A stretch of DNA of 64,000 nucleotides from Sabellastarte sp. h YS-2021 (lineage: Eukaryota; Annelida; Polychaeta; Sabellida; Sabellidae): contig OZ024936.1 in assembly GCA_964017235.1 (NCBI GenBank), positions 55,045,028-55,109,027 on the forward strand. The letters run 5' to 3'. The position numbers and the translations under genes are program-made. This document shows, piece by piece, positions 58,828 to 64,000 of the stretch (the stretch's first letter is position 1; each line of letters opens with the position of its first letter). A model generated the notes under the pieces. That model saw nothing but the letters and a program-made list of their open reading frames with translations. It did no database searches and was not told the origin of the DNA.

Positions 58828-59144
58828 TAATTTGGGAAAGGTCCCGGATTTGCTAGACAGAGTTCCTCACCACACAAAAAACTTCAATATCTGAAAATTA
58901 CTGTCACTTTAAACTTTAAAATATCCACTTAAATGTATCAACAGCATAAAGCATTTAGATGCAGGAACACAATTTTCTGTGTTTGCAGTAATATAGACAC
59001 TTTTTCTGCACTTCCTGTTTGTATAAACAATGATGAAATTTGCAAGTGAAATAAATTTTGGTAAATATATCCATTAACTATGCAAAAAGGTTTATTTCTT
59101 TGAATGCGGGGCACATCCTTGTTACTCAAGGTGGTAGCCTAGTA

Positions 59145-59344
59145 CACGGGTGGTCACAAAGATAAACGGTCACAAAGATAAACGGTCATAGAGATAAACA
59201 GTCTTCAGAAATGATCACACTAAAAATGGTTAAAGGGTTTAACAATAATATAAAACAACCAAATGTCATGATAAGCACTGTTTAAATTTGAAAGATTTGA
59301 AGACCGTTTATCTCTGTGACCGTTTATCTTTGTGACCACCCGTG
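59145..59344. mobile_element. TA-flanked palindromic MITE, copy 2
   Basis: Same family as 58611-58827, 200 bp, flanked by TA at 59143-59144 and 59345-59346. The left arm has three tandem GGTCAcAAAGATAAACxGT units and the right arm two inverse units, one more than copy 1, so arm length varies by unit number. Confidence 0.87.
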
Positions 59345-59399
59345 TACATGTTTAATGTCAGGATGTGTGCCATTTGTTGCCCTTCTGGACATTTATGTT

Positions 59400-60768
59400 T
59401 TTTTGCATACTTATGCCATCTGCTTTGATGCATTAAAAACATTATATACCTCCTTGATTTTACCATATTTAACTTATTGTTGTGTAATTTGGGGCAATGC
59501 CAGTAAATGTAACCTGAACAAAGTCATTGTATTGCAGAAAAGAATTCTAAGAATAATTTGTAACTCCGATTACAGAGAACATACATCACCACTATTTAAG
59601 AGATGTAAGTTACTAAAATTTAGTGATTTAGTAAATATAAATATTTTAATAGTGATGTTCAAAGTGTATAATAATTTATTACCTGAAAATATTCAAATAT
59701 TCTTTTTAAAGAATGTGAATTGTCATTATATAACCAGATCACATGGTAAATTTATTTTCCAATATTCCAGAACAAATTTGAAATCTAAAAGTGTTTCTGT
59801 CATTGGTGTCAAGCTTTGGAATAGACTCAGAAATGAGAAAACAAATATAACTTGTTTAAAAAAGTTTAAATATGAGGTTAAAAAGAGTATGTATGATATG
59901 TATGTTTGAAACAATGTTATTTATAATTGCTTTAATTGATTTACATGCATATCGCACCCACTTCAAATCGCTACCACTAACTCGCACCCGCAAATCGCAC
60001 CCGTTTTTTAAGTTTTGAAGATATTTTGTAGAAAAATATATGAACGTTTATACTTTGTCTCGAGTGAGATGTCAGTAACAAATTATTTCATTGGTTAATG
60101 CAGACGAAAAGTAGACTGGTTTCCTCGATCTTCTGTTTGTAAAATATAGCTAGAAACGCATCGTGGCCTCATATTTGCTTAAATCTACATGTACAAGTAC
60201 TCATTTTGTAACAAATTATTTCACTGGTTAATGAAATTAATCACGTTAATTTGCAGACGAAAAGTAGACTGGTTTTCTACACATATATTTATTGGGAAAC
60301 CCCACAGATTTCCGTGACCTAATATATATTCTAATATATATTCTATGCAATTGTCAAGCACATCTAAAAACGGGTGCGATTTGTGGGTGCGAGTTAGCGG
60401 TAGCGATTTGAAGTGGGTGTGATATGTAATATTTGTAATATCTATATCTGACATTGCAATTTCAAAATTGTATTTATTTAATAAATATATAGCCTTGTAT
60501 AATTATAAGCTAAATTAAATATAGTTGTATAAATAGGTAACCGGAGACAGGGGTGGCACTCATTAAAAGCCAATAGCTTCTGCCAACTCCTTTTCCCAAA
60601 TTTATATAATTCATATGTATTTTGAAGATGTCTAGCTGTTGCTTTCATATTACTTTATTTTTTGGAAATGTTGTGTTCATATAACTATATTGTAATCTGT
60701 TATCTACAATTGTGTATGATTATACATTGATTATATGGGAAATAAACTAAACTTAAACTTAAATCTGT
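59400..60768 (+). mobile_element. 5'-truncated LINE (RT C-terminus and 3' UTR) with a nested MITE
   Basis: An intact frame to the TGA-type end at 59909 encodes the C-terminal part of a non-LTR reverse transcriptase: LKTLYTSLILPYLTYCCVIW, LQKRILRIICNSDYREHTSP, NNLLPENIQIF, YITRSHGKFIFQ, GVKLWNRLRNE. The 3' UTR contains GGAGACAGGGGTGGCACTCA and ends AATAAACTAAACTTAAACTTA at about 60768. The UTR is interrupted by the MITE at 59948-60426. The open frame suggests a relatively young copy. Jockey/CR1-type by similarity of wording; clade not certain. Confidence 0.85.
59948..60426. mobile_element. MITE with about 60-bp inverted ends, nested in the LINE 3' UTR
   Basis: Left end CATATCGCACCCACTTCAAA through GCAAATCGCACCCGTTTT is inverted on the right (AAAACGGGTGCGATTTG through GAAGTGGGTGTGATATG). 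Inside, AAATTATTTCA and CAGACGAAAAGTAGACTGG are duplicated (60074-60128 and 60209-60276), and 60295-60320 carries GGAAACCCCACAGATTTCCG followed by TGACCT, the same core phrase as the MITE at 15661-16135. Confidence 0.88.
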
Positions 60769-61429
60769 CTCTCGTCAATACATCCATCTTTTAAATATTG
60801 GCTGAGAGACAGATTAATCGGTCTAGGATTTGCCGGACAGAAGAGTTGGGGCGCAAGATCTGGAATCTGGACAATGAAGCCTCTAGACACCTACACACCT
60901 GCCATAACGTTTCTTTATTTTAACTTTTAAAAGCTATTTCCTTTATAAATGCTGGTCATTGGTAAATAAATAACTCTGCAGACTGCGCCGAATGCTTGTG
61001 TTTACCTTAGTTACAGTCACAGATGCTGAAACTTACATAAAGTACAGCACTTACCGGTGGGCATTTTCTTATGTATTTTTCTGTATACTAAATGTAACTT
61101 TTGTCGTTGTTCAAAACACTGTTTGTGTCCTATTGATAAATGAAACAATTTGTAAAGCCCCACAAAAAGCTTCTACTCTCTCACTGCTTGATTTGTCACC
61201 GAAAAGTGACCTTATACCGAAAAATTCGGTAATGGTACATGCTAATTCATGGTAATTGTCTCCGACAAAAACGCTTTTTACCCTGACACAAAAATCTTCT
61301 AGATCTCTATAAGTTGTCGAACTGATAGTTCCTCAAATAGGCATTACTACAATAAATGTGGCAATACTGTGTTCTACCATTCATAGTAAAGGCTGAAAGG
61401 ATGTTTTCATGTTGACAAAGGATGTTGAT

Positions 61430-61710
61430 ATCGTAGGTAGTCTTCTGTACCTGGCTGAGTCAGTCAAGAACCTGAACATGTGGTTCAGTTCTTATTTTAC
61501 CTTGTCTAAACATGTGCAGAATGATTGCAAAGGTCGTCTTATGCTACTCAAAGACATTAGACAGGAAAGGCAGTTCATAACTCACGATGCTTCTATACTT
61601 GTGGCCAATGATCTTGTCCATAGTCAGTTTGATTACTGTAATTCACTTTGCAGAAGGTGTTTAAAGGTCAAAATTGCTGTGGTTTTATTCCCATTTAACA
61701 GCAAGGATTA
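61430..61710 (+). mobile_element. LINE reverse-transcriptase fragment (CR1/L2-like)
   Basis: The frame 61409-61864 includes ESVKNLNMWFSSYFTLSKHV, QNDCKGRLMLLKDIR and VANDLVHSQFDYCNSLCRR, the thumb-region signature (VKNLGVxFD...L..HV...CK......R.....D...LV.ALV.SRLDYCNSL) of CR1/L2-type elements. Similarity fades after 61660. Neither end of the element is visible. Confidence 0.7.
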
Positions 61711-61869
61711 TATTTGTTCAGGTTCTCAGCATTGTTACCTGTGGAAGTTGAACTCACAAAAAGTTGATTTCTCTGACAAGATGTCCAATCTGCAAAAGCT
61801 AACCCTTGTAGGAGTCTTCCTAAGCCCAATTTATGCAACCAAGAGTGTTTACAGAATAGTCTAGCTAAA

Positions 61870-62780
61870 ATTGTAATATTATGTTGTTCTGCCTTAATTC
61901 AAGTTTGATTAATAAAAGGGAAATTAAGTACAGTATGAATGCATTGTATTAATAAAAAACTGTCTATGTTTATATTTTTGCGTAAAGTCCTTTATTTATA
62001 TGGTTTTTAATGTCGCTTTCAACACTAGCTTTATAGTAGCTCATTTGCAGTACTTTAGATGTAAATCAAATCTACATGTCACACACCAAATTTAACATAC
62101 AGACAGATTTTAAATTTGGCCAAGTAAAATCGAAATTATGTCTCACTTAGGTGAAATCATATAGTGATATCACCTATAGGCTTATTTAAATTCCACCTAG
62201 ATCAACTTATATAAATTGATATAAATAATGGTCTATCCACCAATTAGCTTTTTTGCCTATTAGAAATAGGTAGAAATTTTGCTGGTGTTGTGATTTGTTA
62301 ATTTCATGACATATAGGCAATATCTATGTGATTCCATTCCCCTAAAAATTGAAATGTGCAATACCATGTACTTAAGATAAAGATATGTATATATGTGCAT
62401 AAAACTTCAAAGGTTCTTCCTCTTTTGCAAAATTAAACCTCTTGAACATTGTTTGTAAATGCCATGCACATACTTATCCTTACTATGTGGTCTAGCTTGA
62501 CCAGTTCCTAAAGACAAGCAGCACTGGGCTTGGTTAGTGCATAATAGTATTGTTGACCATCTGAATATTGGGCCACATATGGGCAGATATCGATACTTAG
62601 TGACTATGATGATGACTTAAATGGTGGTCCCATCACATTTTAAGTGAAACAAGATATAGGCACAACATGAAGTATAAATGAATAAATCAACTTTACTAAT
62701 TCCAGGCAAAATCATGCATGTGGAAACTCTGATATAAAAAAATGTTAAGTTTATCAATGAAGCCAAGTCAAAATACATAA
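61870..62780. other. No recognised feature
   Basis: AT-rich sequence with no supported gene or repeat. Confidence 0.5.
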
Positions 62781-62786
62781 TTAAAG

Positions 62787-62888
62787 CAATGTACCTGAAG
62801 AAATTGTACCTGAAGAAATTGTTCAAAGACTGTGTTATATTGGAGCAACATACCTGAAGAAATTGTTCAAAGACAGTGTTATATTGGA
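62787..62888 (+). repeat. Short tandem duplication
   Basis: ACCTGAAGAAATTG occurs three times and ACCTGAAGAAATTGTTCAAA through GTTATATTGGAG twice, about 52 bases apart. Confidence 0.9.
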
Positions 62889-62918
62889 GTTGGATTTCTT
62901 CATGTGTGCCAGCTAAAT

Positions 62919-63302
62919 ATATGTCATGGTATAAAGTCCAATCTGGTAGAATTTCAAATTCTACTGGTAGTCCAATTGGACTTTATACCTACATAAACTT
63001 GGTATAAAGTCCAATTGGAGTTCCTACTGGTAGAAAGTCCAATCTAGGAGTTTGGGGTATTGCCCTGAGGTCCGAAATCTAATAAACTTGGTAGGTATTC
63101 CAATCTAGATGTTCAAACTCTGGATGAGGAGACAGTACTACAAGCTTTACATGCTGAAAAATGGTGATGGGATTAATATTTTGATGCTGAGTGTAAAAGT
63201 CTTTAAATAGACTGAAAAGTTCAGTTTCAAAGGACTCCAACTGGACTTTCTACTGGTAGAATTTGAAATTTTACCAGATTGGACTTTCTACCATGATATA
63301 TA
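62919..63302. mobile_element. Inverted-repeat element with palindromic arms
   Basis: The left arm ATGTCATGGTATAAAGTCCA and AATCTGGTAGAATTTCAAAT is inverted at 63236-63302. The left arm itself folds, with TATAAAGTCCAAT at 62930-62942 pairing with ATTGGACTTTATA at 62977-62989. More GTCCAATxxGG phrases recur between. Non-coding, about 385 bp. Confidence 0.75.
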
Positions 63303-63574
63303 TATAACGTATAAAATGTTGGGTCACCTTAGTTTATTTTGGCTGTTAATCATAAATATTTATATTGAGCAATCTTAACATGCTAATTTGTTCAAGTAAA
63401 AGTTTTTGTGGAATTTCTTCTTGTGGCAAATTATTCTTTTTTTGTAACTTTCATATCTTAGTATAAGAGCCCACATATTGGTTCATCCTAAAAGTTGGAC
63501 AAAAGCTGTGATTCCTTTGCTGCTAAGACTGATAGCATTTATTTTAATTGAGAAGAGATGAGAAGGGGTAGATG

Positions 63575-63765
63575 ACCAGTGGTGATAGCAGAAAAATGTC
63601 TTATTTTTAAACTATTGCTAGAATTCCCATCAGGAAGAATGCCCATCAGGTAAGGTCTAAGTTTAAAAAAAAATGGGTAAAAATATTGATGTGCAAAATT
63701 CCACCCTTGAAAAATTTGTGATGGGCAAACTTCTTGATGGGCATTGGTCTTATGGGCATTTTCCA
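63575..63765. repeat. GGGCAT/ATGCCC-rich small repeat
   Basis: CCCATCAGGAAGAATGCCCA and CATCAGG near 63630 are echoed inverted by TGATGGGCAAACTTCTTGAT and GGGCATTGGTC near 63720. It may be a worn inverted-repeat element. Confidence 0.4.
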
Positions 63766-63814
63766 TGGATTTGGTTATTGGGCGTATAACTCCATGATGG
63801 AAATTTTTTTCTAC

Positions 63815-63955
63815 TTATAAAATAATGCTACAAAACCCCATCTGAGGCTTCGCATTTCCTCAACAGACAATAGCAGGTGGTGATGGCTGGGGTGTGTTTC
63901 TATTTATAAAATGTTGCAAGACAAAACCCCACCTAGGGCCTCAGATTCTTCAATA
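63815..63955 (+). repeat. Two-copy direct repeat, about 80-bp unit
   Basis: CTTATAAAATAATGCTACAA, AACCCCATCTGAGGC and TTCCTCAAC recur as TTTATAAAATGTTGCAAGAC, AACCCCACCTAGGGC and TTCTTCAAT. Confidence 0.65.
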
Positions 63956-64000
63956 ACATTCATAACTTGAAAATTGGGTGTACAACTTCACTATTTTGAA

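Noticed and set aside
1-64000. Search for rRNA operons, origins, riboswitches or bacterial promoters
   Set aside because: The sequence is a metazoan nuclear region and none of these were seen.

Overview
The window is AT-rich animal DNA with spliced genes whose small exons sit in long, repeat-filled introns. Meta-domain-like tRNA SINEs, tandem-array elements ending in a hairpin, and PHD/FLYWCH/MULE, Harbinger and DIRS pieces together suggest a mollusc, most likely a bivalve. The species cannot be named from sequence alone.

Three host genes can be reconstructed from splice sites, reading phase and family similarity. (1) An SLC18B1-like major-facilitator transporter lies on the minus strand, 11394 down to 230, with eight exons visible; its C-terminal half runs off the left edge. 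(2) A VCPKMT (METTL21D)-like protein lysine methyltransferase lies on the plus strand, 15345-28271, complete in four exons and 225 residues. (3) A MORN2-like MORN-repeat protein lies on the minus strand, from 42084 or further right down to 29131, with its last four coding exons visible and its first exon not found. Genes 1 and 2 diverge. Genes 2 and 3 converge, and their poly(A) signals lie only about ten bases apart near 28.62 kb.

The rest is a museum of mobile DNA. From 6 to 8 kb there is a LINE fragment and a SINE inserted in another SINE. From 12 to 16 kb there are dispersed repeats, a SINE with a perfect 14-bp target duplication and a MITE. VCPKMT introns 1 and 2 (16-27 kb) hold two Helentron/pearl-like elements with about 147-bp tandem arrays, a hAT MITE with an 8-bp target duplication, Harbinger-type MITEs and a decayed Harbinger transposase. 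The MORN2-like introns hold a SINE, two further arrays of about 145-150 bp and a fossil DIRS-type retrotransposon (34459-40008) with inverted terminal repeats and an internal complementary region. To the right lie a second DIRS-like scrap, a mirrored pair of nested Helentron-like elements (47.4-52.9 kb), a PHD-FLYWCH-MULE transposon relic (55.4-56.6 kb), a 156-bp tandem array, two TA-flanked palindromic MITEs, a LINE 3' end with a MITE nested in it, and further inverted repeats.

No bacterial-type operons, CRISPR arrays or functional RNA genes were seen. The most distinctive items are the DIRS element with near-identical ends around a decayed interior, the recurrent 144-157-bp array period in unrelated sequences, the element that appears to supply the splice-acceptor neighbourhood of VCPKMT exon 3, and the PHD-FLYWCH-MULE relic.
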